17,386 nt of DNA from JAUSIF01 sp040901465 (GCA_040901465.1 JBBDYN010000040.1:1-17386), one strand, 5' to 3'; positions 1 through 7,536 are shown, numbered from the stretch's first letter. Notes: generated from the letters alone by a model not told the origin. Program-made: numbers and translations.

Positions 1-664
1 GCATGACCGTGCGCACGTCGGCGAAGTCGAGATTGATGAGCCCTTCCTTGACCATCAGGTCGGTGATGCAGGCAACGCCCGAATAAAGCACCTGGTCGGC
101 CATGGCGAAGGCGTCGGCGAAGGTGGTCTTCTCGTTCGCGACGCGGAACAGGTTCTGGTTCGGGATGACGATCAGCGTATCGACGTTCCTCGCGAGTTCC
201 TGGATGCCCGTTTCGGCGATGCTCATGCGGCGCTGACCCTCGAACTGGAAGGGCTTGGTGACGACGCCGAGCGTGAGGATGCCGAGCTCGCGCGTGACGC
301 GCGCGATCACCGGAGCGGCGCCCGTGCCGGTGCCGCCGCCCATGCCGGCGGTGATGAATGCCATGTGTGCGCCCGCGAGATGATCGCGGATTTCGTCGAT
401 CACTTCTTCGGCGGCGGCGCGGCCGACTTCCGGGTGCGACCCGGCGCCGAGACCCTGCGTTGCCTCGACACCCATCTGGACGACGCGCTTGGCCTTGGAC
501 GAGGTCAACGCCTGCGCGTCGGTATTCGCGACGACGAATTCGCATCCCTGCAGGCCGGCCGCGATCATGTTGTTGACGGCGTTGCCGCCCGCCCCGCCCA
601 CGCCGAACACGACGATGTGCGGCTTCAGTTCGCGAATGTCAGGCGTCTTCAGATTGATTGTCAT
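1..664 (-). CDS. ftsZ: Cell division protein FtsZ, 5' part (runs off the left edge)
   Basis: Tubulin-like GTPase that polymerises into the cytoplasmic Z-ring at mid-cell. The first 221 codons are present with no stop before the edge. Visible are the nucleotide-binding FGVGGAGGNAVNNM (residues 20-33), the tubulin signature GMGGGTGTG (107-115), and the T7 synergy loop NLDFADV (211-217) with Asp213 and Asp216, which completes the GTPase site of the next subunit. The start MTINLKTPDIRELK is typical of Rhizobiales FtsZ. An AAAGGGA ribosome-binding site lies about 6 nt upstream of the ATG. The gene follows ftsA after a 51-nt gap, the usual ftsQ-ftsA-ftsZ order. The C-terminal half, including the linker and the conserved FtsA-binding peptide, is outside the window. 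Confidence 0.98.
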   Translation of the reverse strand, partial: MTINLKTPDIRELKPHIVVFGVGGAGGNAVNNMIAAGLQGCEFVVANTDAQALTSSKAKRVVQMGVEATQGLGAGSHPEVGRAAAEEVIDEIRDHLAGAHMAFITAGMGGGTGTGAAPVIARVTRELGILTLGVVTKPFQFEGQRRMSIAETGIQELARNVDTLIVIPNQNLFRVANEKTTFADAFAMADQVLYSGVACITDLMVKEGLINLDFADVRTVM

Positions 665-670
665 GGTCGT

Positions 671-677
671 CCCTTTC
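671..677 (-). promoter_or_regulatory. Ribosome binding site of ftsZ
   Basis: On the minus strand AAAGGGA sits about 6 nt before the ATG at 664, inside the 51-nt ftsA-ftsZ gap. It is a good Shine-Dalgarno match and fits ftsZ having its own strong translation start, not one coupled to ftsA. I see no clear promoter or hairpin in the rest of the gap (665-715). Confidence 0.7.
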
Positions 678-715
678 GCGCTTCAGCGCACGTTCCCTTC
701 GTCTCGTTGCGTTCT

Positions 716-2035
716 CTAGAAACTCTGTCGCAGCCAACGCCCTACCCGTGTGATGTAGTTCGCTTCGCCCCGTGCATGCCGGCGCCGCGGCTCGAAATGC
801 TCACGGCCGGCGAATTGCGGGTACACGAGAAGCCCCGTCGCGACGGCAAATGCGGGCCCCCGCGCCGTTTCGGAAAAGTTCGTCATGCCGAGCGGCCGGC
901 CGATGCGCGTGGTGGTGCCGAACACGCGGCTCACGAGCTCGGCAAGGCCCGTGAGCTGCGCGCCGCCGCCGGTGAGCACGATGCGCCGGCTCGCCGCCGC
1001 CAGCATGTTCGCGGCCTGCAGGCGGTCGCGGATCATTTCGAGGATTTCATCGATGCGCGGGCGGATCATGCGCACGATGCCCGAGCGCGATACGGCGTTG
1101 GCCGCCTCGTGATCGCCGCCGTGCATCGCCGGCACCGTCACCATGTCGATGTCGTCGGATGTCCCGGCGAGCACGCTGCCGTGCAACGTCTTCAAACGTT
1201 CCGCCTCCACGGCGCTCGTGGAAAGCCCGCGCGCTAGGTCCATGGTCACGTGGCTGCCGCCGAGCGCGATCCCGTCCACGTGCACGCAGTCGCCGGCGGC
1301 GAACACGGCCGCCGTCGTCGTGCCGTTGCCGAAGTCAAGGAGCGTCGCGCCGATCTCGGCCTCTTCCGACGCGAGCACCGCAAGACCGGAGGCATAGGGT
1401 GCCGCGATCAGCGCTTCCACCGTTAGGTGGCAGCGCTCGACGCAAAGCACGAGATTCTTCAGCGCCGGCAGGTCGGCGGTGATCACGTGCAGATCGACCG
1501 AAAGCACCTCGCCCAGCATGCCGCGCGGATCGCGGATGCCGGCAATCCCGTCGAGCGCGTAGCCGACCGGCAGCGAATGAAGCACACCGCGGCCGTCGCG
1601 CACCGAATGCAGGCTGGCCGCGTCAAGCGCACGGTGGATGTCTCCCTCTTCCACGGAAGGCCCAGGCAGCCGCACCGAGGCGGCAAAGGAATCGCTGCCG
1701 AGCCGGCCGCCGGAGATGGCGAGCACGACGGACGCGATCTCGCATTTGGCCGAACGCTCGGCTGCATCGACCGCGAGACGAATTGCTTCCTCGGCGCGGG
1801 CCATGTCGATCACGGTGCCGGCCTTGATGCCGCGCGCCCGCGTATGGCCGAAGCCGATCAGTTCGACCGAGTGCGTGCGTCCGCGCAGATGCGCGCCTTC
1901 GCCAAGCGGCTTCAGCCGCGCGATCAGGCACGCGATCTTGCTCGTCCCGATGTCGAGCGCCGCCACGACGCCCGCCCGCCGCGGATGCAGCGGGCGCATG
2001 CGGGGAGCGAGGCCGCGGGCGAGAGAGGAGCTCAT
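716..2035 (-). CDS. ftsA: Cell division protein FtsA
   Basis: Actin-fold ATPase that tethers FtsZ to the inner membrane and recruits late divisome proteins. The 439 residues show the phosphate-1 motif ALDIGTSK (26-33), a 1C-type interaction region after about residue 100, the phosphate-2 region LDFGNGTTTAAVF (233-245) and the adenosine motif VLTGGGAQLTG near residue 360. The C-terminal amphipathic membrane-targeting helix is YITRVGRWLRQSF (427-439). Phosphate-2 usually reads DxG[GA]GTT; the Asn in FGNGTT is a small departure. The basic N-terminal leader of about 22 residues before the ATPase core is common in Rhizobiales. The ATG overlaps the ftsQ stop as ATGA, which suggests translational coupling, and ftsZ follows 51 nt downstream. 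Confidence 0.97.
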   Translation of the reverse strand: MSSSLARGLAPRMRPLHPRRAGVVAALDIGTSKIACLIARLKPLGEGAHLRGRTHSVELIGFGHTRARGIKAGTVIDMARAEEAIRLAVDAAERSAKCEIASVVLAISGGRLGSDSFAASVRLPGPSVEEGDIHRALDAASLHSVRDGRGVLHSLPVGYALDGIAGIRDPRGMLGEVLSVDLHVITADLPALKNLVLCVERCHLTVEALIAAPYASGLAVLASEEAEIGATLLDFGNGTTTAAVFAAGDCVHVDGIALGGSHVTMDLARGLSTSAVEAERLKTLHGSVLAGTSDDIDMVTVPAMHGGDHEAANAVSRSGIVRMIRPRIDEILEMIRDRLQAANMLAAASRRIVLTGGGAQLTGLAELVSRVFGTTTRIGRPLGMTNFSETARGPAFAVATGLLVYPQFAGREHFEPRRRHARGEANYITRVGRWLRQSF

Positions 2036-3075
2036 AGCGCGGCCCCCGTTTGCGGCGCCGCACTTTCGCCGTTCGTCCCCGCGGAAGCGGGGACCCAGGA
2101 GCCGGGACGACGATTCTGGATTCCCGCTTGCGCGGGAATGAGCGGAGAATCGGTTCGCGCGGACTCCCCACCTTTTCGTTTTGCCGACTTTTGCTTGAGC
2201 GCGGCGGCAGCTTCGTCGGAGAGGCCGACCGATACCCGGTCCGGTGCGCGCAGGTCGATCACCGTAAGATCACGCGACATGATCTGCTTGGCTCGATCGA
2301 GTGCCACGAGCCGCTCGAGCGCGAGCGCCGGGTCCTCTTCCGGCAGCCGCACGTCGATGCCGTTCTTGAGCCGCAGATTCCAGCGCCGCTCGGCGATGTA
2401 CACGCCGGCGCGCAATTCGTCGCGCACCGACGGAAAACGATTGATGAGCTCGAAGAATCCCCCGGCGCGCTTCTCGGCGCCGATGCCGACCACCAGCGGC
2501 AGGTCGGCGCGCGCGGATTGCACTTCGCTTTCGATCACCGTGCCGTCGCGCGCGATCAGGTGCACTTTGCCGGCGCGCTGCCAGCGCGCGAACGCCTGCC
2601 GCTCCTCGATCACGATCTCGAGCCGGTCGGGGTAGAACTTGCGCACGGTCGCTTCCGCGACGCGCGGATCGCTCTTCAGTTCGGCGCGCACGCCTTCGGC
2701 GTTGAGGAGAGGCAGCGACGACTGGGGCGTGACGCCCGCGCGGCGCAAGAGTTCGTCGCGCGAAAGCGCGCGCGCGCCGCGAATGTCGATCTGTACGATT
2801 CCAAATCCGAACGAGCGCGCCGCCGCGTCGCCCGCTTCGCGCAGCGCCACGAACAGCGCTTCCGCGTGGCCGCCGCGCGCGGCGCCGTAACCGCCGGTGC
2901 CGGCGAACAAAAGAGCGAACAAGAAGATTCCGAGATGCCGCAGCGGCTTTTCCGAGAGCCGCACGAGCGCGCGCCGCAGAAAGAGAGTCGCCCGGCTCGG
3001 CGGCGCGAGGTCGCGCGGCTCCGTCGGCCTGCGCCGCGGAGCTACCGGTCGAGTGAAGCGTCCTCCACGATCCAT
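2032..3075 (-). CDS. ftsQ: Cell division protein FtsQ with a repeat-derived C-terminal tail
   Basis: Bitopic inner-membrane protein that links early and late divisome proteins through periplasmic contacts with FtsB and FtsL. The 347 residues comprise a basic cytoplasmic segment (1-45), one membrane helix (about 46-65), a POTRA domain (about 90-160, beginning IVQIDIRGARALSRDELL) and a beta domain ending near VIDLRAPDRVSVGLSDEAA (272-290). From about residue 310 to 337 the protein is encoded by a palindromic repeat also found before ddl, giving PLIPAQAGIQ and WVPASAGTNGES. This tail is not part of the FtsQ family fold. The start MDRGGRFTRP resembles Rhizobiales FtsQ and requires a 34-nt overlap with the end of ddl. 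The stop overlaps the ftsA start as ATGA. Confidence 0.95.
   Translation of the reverse strand: MDRGGRFTRPVAPRRRPTEPRDLAPPSRATLFLRRALVRLSEKPLRHLGIFLFALLFAGTGGYGAARGGHAEALFVALREAGDAAARSFGFGIVQIDIRGARALSRDELLRRAGVTPQSSLPLLNAEGVRAELKSDPRVAEATVRKFYPDRLEIVIEERQAFARWQRAGKVHLIARDGTVIESEVQSARADLPLVVGIGAEKRAGGFFELINRFPSVRDELRAGVYIAERRWNLRLKNGIDVRLPEEDPALALERLVALDRAKQIMSRDLTVIDLRAPDRVSVGLSDEAAAALKQKSAKRKGGESARTDSPLIPAQAGIQNRRPGSWVPASAGTNGESAAPQTGAAL
2068..2145. repeat. Dispersed palindromic repeat, copy 1, inside ftsQ
   Basis: Two short perfect hairpins stand in tandem. GTCCCCGC (2075-2082) pairs with GCGGGGAC (2087-2094), and ATTCCCGC (2120-2127) pairs with GCGGGAAT (2132-2139). Both blocks match the copy at 3974-4035 with one substitution each; this copy has 16 more bases between the hairpins. 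It lies in the last 110 nt of ftsQ and is read in frame. The type matches the short palindromic repeats of many proteobacteria that give spurious peptides such as FPRKRES or IPAFAGMT. Confidence 0.9.
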
Positions 3076-3962
3076 TTCACCAGCTCGCCGAACGACATGC
3101 CCTCATGGGCCGCCATTTCTGGCACCAGTGACGTCTCGGTCATGCCGGGTTGGGTATTGACCTCTAGACAAACCAGGTCCCCTGACCCCCCGGAGCGGTG
3201 GTCGAATCGAAAATCCGCCCGGGTGACTCCCCGACAGCCGAGCGCCTGATGCGCCGTCAGAGCGAGCTTCCGCACCAGTTGGTAAATATTTGGTAAAATT
3301 CTTGCCGGCAGGATGTGCCGGGACCCCCCGGGGGCGTATTTGGCTTCGTAATCGTAGAACCGGGTGGCGGGCTCGATCTCGATCACCCCCAGCGCCCGGT
3401 CGCCCAAAACCGCGCAAGTCAGCTCCAGACCGGCCACAAACCGCTCTGCCAGCAGTGCTTCCCCGAAGGCCCAGTCCGGCCGGGTCAGTTCCTGCGGCGG
3501 GTGGGCGTGGTCCTTGGTCACGATGAAGACCCCGACCGAGGACCCCTCGGCGACCGGCTTCAGGACGTAGGGGGGCTCCATGACGTGCGCCTTGGCGGCC
3601 TCGGCGCGGGAAACGATTCGCCCCTCCGGGACCGGCACCCCGGCTGCGGACATGACTTGCTTCGCCACCGGCTTGTTCATGGCAAGCGCGGACGCGAGCA
3701 CGCCCGAGTGCGTGTAGGGGACGCGCAGAATTTCCAGGATGCCCTGGATCGTGCCGTCCTCGCCGGGGCGTCCGTGCAGCACATTGAACGCGACGTCGGG
3801 TTTCAGCCGCGCGAGCACTTCGGCCACGTCACGCTCCACGTTGACGTGGCTCACCTTGTAGCCCTGCGCTTCGAGCGCGTCGGCGCACGCCTTGCCCGAG
3901 CGCAAACTGACCTCGCGCTCGGCGGACCATCCGCCCATCAGGACTGCGACGTGTTTCGACAT
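3042..3962 (-). CDS. ddl: D-alanine--D-alanine ligase
   Basis: Cytoplasmic ATP-grasp ligase that joins two D-alanines into the dipeptide added by MurF. The 306 residues carry GGWSAEREVSL (10-20), HGRPGEDG (63-70), the ATP-binding KPVAEGSSVGV (135-145), the omega-loop FYDYEAKY (202-209) with the Tyr usual for a D-Ala rather than D-lactate product, RADFRFD (248-254) and the metal-binding LEVNTQPGMTETSLVP (266-281). The start MSKHVAVLMGG follows an AAGGGA ribosome-binding site just downstream of a palindromic repeat. Residues 108-261 use GGG for 11 of 15 glycines, against none of 12 elsewhere in the gene, with CGG-rich arginine and an AT-rich patch. The function looks intact, but the DNA looks mosaic. 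The 3' end overlaps ftsQ by 34 nt. Confidence 0.97.
   Translation of the reverse strand: MSKHVAVLMGGWSAEREVSLRSGKACADALEAQGYKVSHVNVERDVAEVLARLKPDVAFNVLHGRPGEDGTIQGILEILRVPYTHSGVLASALAMNKPVAKQVMSAAGVPVPEGRIVSRAEAAKAHVMEPPYVLKPVAEGSSVGVFIVTKDHAHPPQELTRPDWAFGEALLAERFVAGLELTCAVLGDRALGVIEIEPATRFYDYEAKYAPGGSRHILPARILPNIYQLVRKLALTAHQALGCRGVTRADFRFDHRSGGSGDLVCLEVNTQPGMTETSLVPEMAAHEGMSFGELVKWIVEDASLDR
3279..3297. repeat. AT-rich direct repeat inside ddl
   Basis: TTGGTAAA occurs twice (3279-3286 and 3290-3297), separated by TAT, so the units are 11 bp apart, about one helical turn. It falls within codons for ILPNIYQ of Ddl, which use ATT, TTA, CCA and AAT, rare in the surrounding GC-rich genes. It could be coding chance or a binding site upstream of ftsQAZ; the sequence alone does not decide. 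Confidence 0.45.
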
Positions 3963-3966
3963 GCGA

Positions 3967-3972
3967 TCCCTT
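3967..3972 (-). promoter_or_regulatory. Ribosome binding site of ddl
   Basis: Minus-strand AAGGGA lies 4-5 nt before the ddl ATG at 3962. It is squeezed between the start codon and the edge of the palindromic repeat at 3974-4035, so the repeat stops just short of the initiation signal. Confidence 0.6.
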
Positions 3973-3973
3973 T

Positions 3974-4035
3974 GCCGTTCGTCCCCGCGAAAGCGGGGAC
4001 CCAGACTGGATTCCCGCTTACGCGGGAATGAGCGG
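3974..4035. repeat. Dispersed palindromic repeat, copy 2, in the murB-ddl gap
   Basis: Same family as 2068-2145. Hairpin 1 is GTCCCCGC / GCGGGGAC with a GAAA loop on the plus strand (3981-4000). Hairpin 2 is ATTCCCGC / GCGGGAAT, with loop GTAA when read on the transcribed strand (4010-4029). The element fills most of the 96-nt gap between murB and ddl. It has no following U-run, so it does not look like a classical terminator. It may affect message stability. Confidence 0.9.
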
Positions 4036-4058
4036 TGAACTTAGTCGATTCGCTCGAA

Positions 4059-4991
4059 CTACAGCGAACGACCGACCCGCACAATTTCCCACTCCAACTC
4101 AATCCCTGAATGCTCTTTCACGCGCCTGCGCACCTCTTCGCCGAGCGCCTCGATATCGGTTGCGGTCGCGTTGCCGCGATTGATCAGAAAATTGCAATGC
4201 AGCTCCGATACCTGCGCGTCGTCAACGGCAAGCACGCGGCAGCCGGCGGCGTCGATCAATTGCCACGCTTTCTTGCCCGGCGGATTCTTGAAGGTCGAGC
4301 CGCCGGTGCGAGTCTTGATCGGTTGGGTCGCCTCGCGTGCCTCGGTGATCTTGTCCATCTCCGCCTTGATCGCCGCCTTGTCGCCCGGCTCGCCGCGGAA
4401 AATCGCCTGCGCGAAAATGAAATCCATGGGCGCCTTCGTATGCCGGTACGAAAATCCGAAATCCGCATTCGACAGCACGTAAACCTTGCCTTTACGGTCC
4501 ACCGCGCGCGCTTCCACGAGCACGTCCTTGGTTTCGCGATTGTAGGCGCCCGCGTTCATGCGCAGCGCGCCGCCGACGGAGCCCGGCACGCCGCGATAGA
4601 ACGCGAGCCCGGACAATCCGGCGTCCGCCGCAGCCTGCGCGAGCCGCACGTCGGGCACCGCAGCTCCCGCGCGGATCAGATCGCCTTCGATTTTCGTCTC
4701 GTTGAAGCCGCGTGCGAGCCGCACGACGACGCCTTCGATGCCGCCGTCGCGCACGAGCAGGTTCGACCCGACGCCGACAACCGTCACCGGAATCTCGGCG
4801 GGCAAATGCGCAAGAAAATAGACGAGGTCGTCCTCGTCCGCCGGCGAGAACATCGCCTGCGCCGGGCCGCCGACGCGAAACCAGGTGATGTCCGCCATCG
4901 GCTGATTGGCAATCAGCCGTCCCCGCAATGCCGGCATGGCGGCGGAAATCTCGGGCACGATGTCCCGGAGTGCGGTCGCGCGCACGTTCAC
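4059..4991 (-). CDS. murB: UDP-N-acetylenolpyruvoylglucosamine reductase
   Basis: FAD-dependent cytoplasmic reductase that turns UDP-GlcNAc-enolpyruvate into UDP-MurNAc with NADPH. Motifs in order are WFRVGGPAQ (about 37-45), the FAD-binding GSNLLVRDGG, GVPGSVGGALRMNAGAY, SYRHT, GGSTFKNP with the catalytic-site serine, and a C-terminal SELHCNFLINRGNATA. At 310 residues it has normal family length. The chosen start is GTG at 4991, which overlaps the murC stop as GTGA; a second in-frame GTG lies two codons later, and the first ATG would remove 18 residues. The overlap with murC suggests coupling. The gene ends 96 nt before ddl, in a gap occupied by a palindromic repeat. Confidence 0.96.
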   Translation of the reverse strand: MNVRATALRDIVPEISAAMPALRGRLIANQPMADITWFRVGGPAQAMFSPADEDDLVYFLAHLPAEIPVTVVGVGSNLLVRDGGIEGVVVRLARGFNETKIEGDLIRAGAAVPDVRLAQAAADAGLSGLAFYRGVPGSVGGALRMNAGAYNRETKDVLVEARAVDRKGKVYVLSNADFGFSYRHTKAPMDFIFAQAIFRGEPGDKAAIKAEMDKITEAREATQPIKTRTGGSTFKNPPGKKAWQLIDAAGCRVLAVDDAQVSELHCNFLINRGNATATDIEALGEEVRRRVKEHSGIELEWEIVRVGRSL

Positions 4992-6400
4992 TTGCCGCCC
5001 TTGAGCGCCGCGAGCTCGCCCGGCAGCGCCTGCGCCCATTGCGTGATCGATCCCGCGCCGAGGCAAACGACATAATCGCCCGACCGCACCAGCCCCTTTA
5101 CGATTCCGGCGAGCTGCTCCGGCGCGTCGAGCGGGATCACGTGCCGGTGGCCGTGCGAGCGCATGCCTTGCACCAGCGCGTCGCGGTCGATGCCGGGAAT
5201 CGGCGTCTCGCCCGCGGGATACACCGGCGCCACGATCACGTGGTCGGCGTGATTGAAACAGGTGCAGAATTGCTCGAACAGATCGCGCAGCCGCGTGAAA
5301 CGATGCGGCTGCACAACAGCAATGACGCGCCCCTTGGTGGACGCGCGTGCGCCTTCGAGCACCGCGGCAATCTCCACCGGATGATGCCCGTAGTCGTCGA
5401 ACACGGTGACGCCGTTCCACTCGCCGGTGCGCGTGAAGCGCCGCTTCACGCCGCCGAAATTCGCCAGCGCCTTGCGGATGCGATCCTCCGGCACGCCAAG
5501 CTCGTGCGCGACCGCCACCGCCGCGGTCGCGTTGAGCGCATTGTGATGGCCGGGCATCGGCAGCATGAGATCGCCGATCTCGTATGCCTTCACGCCGTTG
5601 CGCCCGCGCAACAGGACGCCGAAGCGCGACACGCCGCCCTCATGCTTCTCGTCGACGAGCCGCACGTCGGCCTGCGGATTGACGCCATAGGTCAGCACGC
5701 GCCGGTCTTCGATCTGCCCGACCAGCTCCTGCACCACCGGATGATCGAGGCACATCACGGCGAAACCGTAGAACGGCAGATTGCCGACGAAGTCCGCGAA
5801 CGCCTGCTTCACCTTGTCGAACGTGCCGAAATGATCGAGGTGCTCGGGATCGATGTTGGTCACGATCGCAACGTCGGCGGGCAGCTTCAGGAAGGTGCCG
5901 TCGGACTCGTCCGCCTCCACCACCATCCAGGTGCCGCCGCCGAGCCGCGCATTCGTTCCGTAAGCATTGATGATGCCGCCGTTGATCACGGTCGGATCGA
6001 AGCTGCCGGCGTCGAGCAGGGCCGCCACCATCGACGTGGTCGTGGTCTTGCCGTGGGTGCCGGCGATCGCGACGCAGGATTTCAGCCGCATCAGTTCGGC
6101 AAGCATTTCCGCGCGCCGCACCACGGGCAGGCGTTTCGCGCGCGCCGCCACGAGCTCCGGGTTGTCGCGCTTCACCGCCGACGAGACGACGACCACCGCC
6201 ACTCCGTCCACGTTCTTGGCGTGGTGCCCGACCTCGACCGGAATGCCCTTTTCCCTGAGCCGCTTCACATTCCCGCTTTCGGCGATGTCGGAGCCGCACA
6301 CGCGATAGCCGAGATTGGCGAGCACCTCGGCGAGGCCGCTCATGCCGATGCCGCCGATGCCGACGAAATGAATGGGACCGAGGTCGTGAGGAAGCTTCAT
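4988..6400 (-). CDS. murC: UDP-N-acetylmuramate--L-alanine ligase
   Basis: Cytoplasmic ATP-dependent Mur ligase that adds L-Ala to UDP-MurNAc, the first stem-peptide step. The 470 residues show the N-terminal nucleotide-sugar loop GIGGIGMSGLA (14-24), the ATP P-loop GTHGKTTTT (114-122), a catalytic EADESDGTF segment (162-170), the central NIDPEHLDH (182-190) and a C-terminal ligase domain containing FDDYGHHP. The ATG at 6400 overlaps the murG stop as ATGA, and MKLPHDLGPIHFVGIGGIGM matches the family start. The frame stays open further upstream, but that extension lies inside murG and is not credible. The 3' end overlaps murB by 4 nt. Confidence 0.97.
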   Translation of the reverse strand: MKLPHDLGPIHFVGIGGIGMSGLAEVLANLGYRVCGSDIAESGNVKRLREKGIPVEVGHHAKNVDGVAVVVVSSAVKRDNPELVAARAKRLPVVRRAEMLAELMRLKSCVAIAGTHGKTTTTSMVAALLDAGSFDPTVINGGIINAYGTNARLGGGTWMVVEADESDGTFLKLPADVAIVTNIDPEHLDHFGTFDKVKQAFADFVGNLPFYGFAVMCLDHPVVQELVGQIEDRRVLTYGVNPQADVRLVDEKHEGGVSRFGVLLRGRNGVKAYEIGDLMLPMPGHHNALNATAAVAVAHELGVPEDRIRKALANFGGVKRRFTRTGEWNGVTVFDDYGHHPVEIAAVLEGARASTKGRVIAVVQPHRFTRLRDLFEQFCTCFNHADHVIVAPVYPAGETPIPGIDRDALVQGMRSHGHRHVIPLDAPEQLAGIVKGLVRSGDYVVCLGAGSITQWAQALPGELAALKGGK

Positions 6401-7536
6401 GCCGGCGTCTTTTCGCGCATTTGCGCGAGCCCGGCAACGCGCATCACCTCGTCGGCGAGGCGTTCGGCGGCGTCCGCCCGGCCCGCCTTGCGCGCGGCCG
6501 TTGCCATGGCGGAAAGCTTGGCCGGATTGGCCAAAAGCCGCGCCAGCTCCTCGGCGAGCCGCTCGGCCGTGAAATCCGACTGCCGGATCAGGAGCGCCCC
6601 GCCTGCCGCGGCAAGTGCCGCCGCATTGGCGAGCTGGTCCTGGTCGAGCGCGTGTGGCAGCGGCACGAGCACTGACGGCCGGCCGATCGCCGCGAGTTCG
6701 GCCACCGTCGAAGCCCCCGAGCGCGCGATCACGAGATGCGCTGCCGCCACCCGCGCCGGCAGGTCGCCGAAGAAGGCGGCGAGTTCCGCCTTCACGCCGA
6801 GCCGCGAATAGACGCCCTTTACTTCGTCCAGATCCTCGGCGCGGCATTGCTGCACGACCTCGACGCGCGCGCGTATCGGCGCGGGCAGCCGCTCGATCGC
6901 GCCGGGCACCACTTCGCTCATGATGCGCGCGCCCTGGCTGCCGCCGAACACGACGAGCCGCACCGCGCCGCGCAGTACCGGCGCTTCGTAGATGCGCGCC
7001 GCCGCTTCGCGCACGGCCGCGCGCACGGGATTGCCCACGTGCACCGCCTTCGCGGCAAGCCGCGGCGCGTCGGAGAAGATTTTCGGATAGCCGGTGGCGA
7101 TCACCGACGCGCGGCTCGCGAGCAACCGGTTCGCGCGCCCCATCACCGCGTTCTGCTCGTGCACGACGCTCGGCACGCGCACGATCCACGCGGCGAAGAT
7201 GGGCGGCACGGTCGGATAGCCGCCGAAGCCCACGACCGCCGCCGGCCGCGACTGCAACAGCAGCCAGATCGCACGCACCGTTCCGTACGAGAGCCGCATC
7301 GCGGTGCGCACGAGTGAAATCGGATCGCGTCCGCGCACCGTATCCGCCGGCAGGACGTGGATGCGGCGCGCGGCAAAAGATCTGGCGAAGGGCGCGGCGC
7401 GTTTATCGGTCGCGAGCTCGACCGCGACCCCGCGCTCGGCGAGTGCCGCGGCAAGCGCCTCCGCCGGAAACAGATGGCCCCCGGTGCCGCCGGCAGCGAT
7501 CAGAACCAGCGGCGCGCCAGAGTGCGATCGTTTCAT
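6397..7536 (-). CDS. murG: UDP-GlcNAc--lipid I N-acetylglucosamine transferase (MurG)
   Basis: Peripheral inner-membrane GT-B glycosyltransferase that makes lipid II by adding GlcNAc to lipid I. Visible are the glycine-rich GGTGGHLFPA (16-25), FGGYPTVPP (104-112), HEQNAVMGRANRLL (126-139), the second G-loop FGGSQGA and the UDP-GlcNAc site SGASTVAELAAIGRPSVLVP. The start chosen is ATG 7536 (MKRSHSGAPLVLIAAGG, 379 residues), which best fits family length. In-frame GTGs at 7557 and 7575 would give extensions encoded by a palindrome. The ATG and first six codons lie in the 3' arm of that 60-bp palindrome, and no good Shine-Dalgarno is seen before any candidate, so the start is less certain than the gene. 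The stop overlaps the murC ATG. Confidence 0.95.
   Translation of the reverse strand: MKRSHSGAPLVLIAAGGTGGHLFPAEALAAALAERGVAVELATDKRAAPFARSFAARRIHVLPADTVRGRDPISLVRTAMRLSYGTVRAIWLLLQSRPAAVVGFGGYPTVPPIFAAWIVRVPSVVHEQNAVMGRANRLLASRASVIATGYPKIFSDAPRLAAKAVHVGNPVRAAVREAAARIYEAPVLRGAVRLVVFGGSQGARIMSEVVPGAIERLPAPIRARVEVVQQCRAEDLDEVKGVYSRLGVKAELAAFFGDLPARVAAAHLVIARSGASTVAELAAIGRPSVLVPLPHALDQDQLANAAALAAAGGALLIRQSDFTAERLAEELARLLANPAKLSAMATAARKAGRADAAERLADEVMRVAGLAQMREKTPA

Noticed and set aside
1427..3249. Long overlapping plus-strand open frames opposite ftsA, ftsQ and ddl
   Set aside because: These are antisense shadows. Parts such as SPRKRGP-like peptides are translations of the palindromic repeat and are a known source of spurious proteins.
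3974..4035. Hairpins as rho-independent terminators
   Set aside because: The stems are GC-rich, but no T-run follows in the direction of transcription, and essential genes in the same direction lie just downstream. The same holds for the other palindromes.
4928..6811. 627-codon open frame on the plus strand
   Set aside because: It lies antisense to murC, murB and murG. Its composition is rich in Arg, His and Ala with no recognisable domain, and it arises from the third-position GC bias of the real genes.
6401..7189. Upstream extension of the murC frame by about 260 codons
   Set aside because: The extra part lies within murG in another frame and is Arg/Ala-rich. MurC has a clear family start at the ATGA overlap at 6400.
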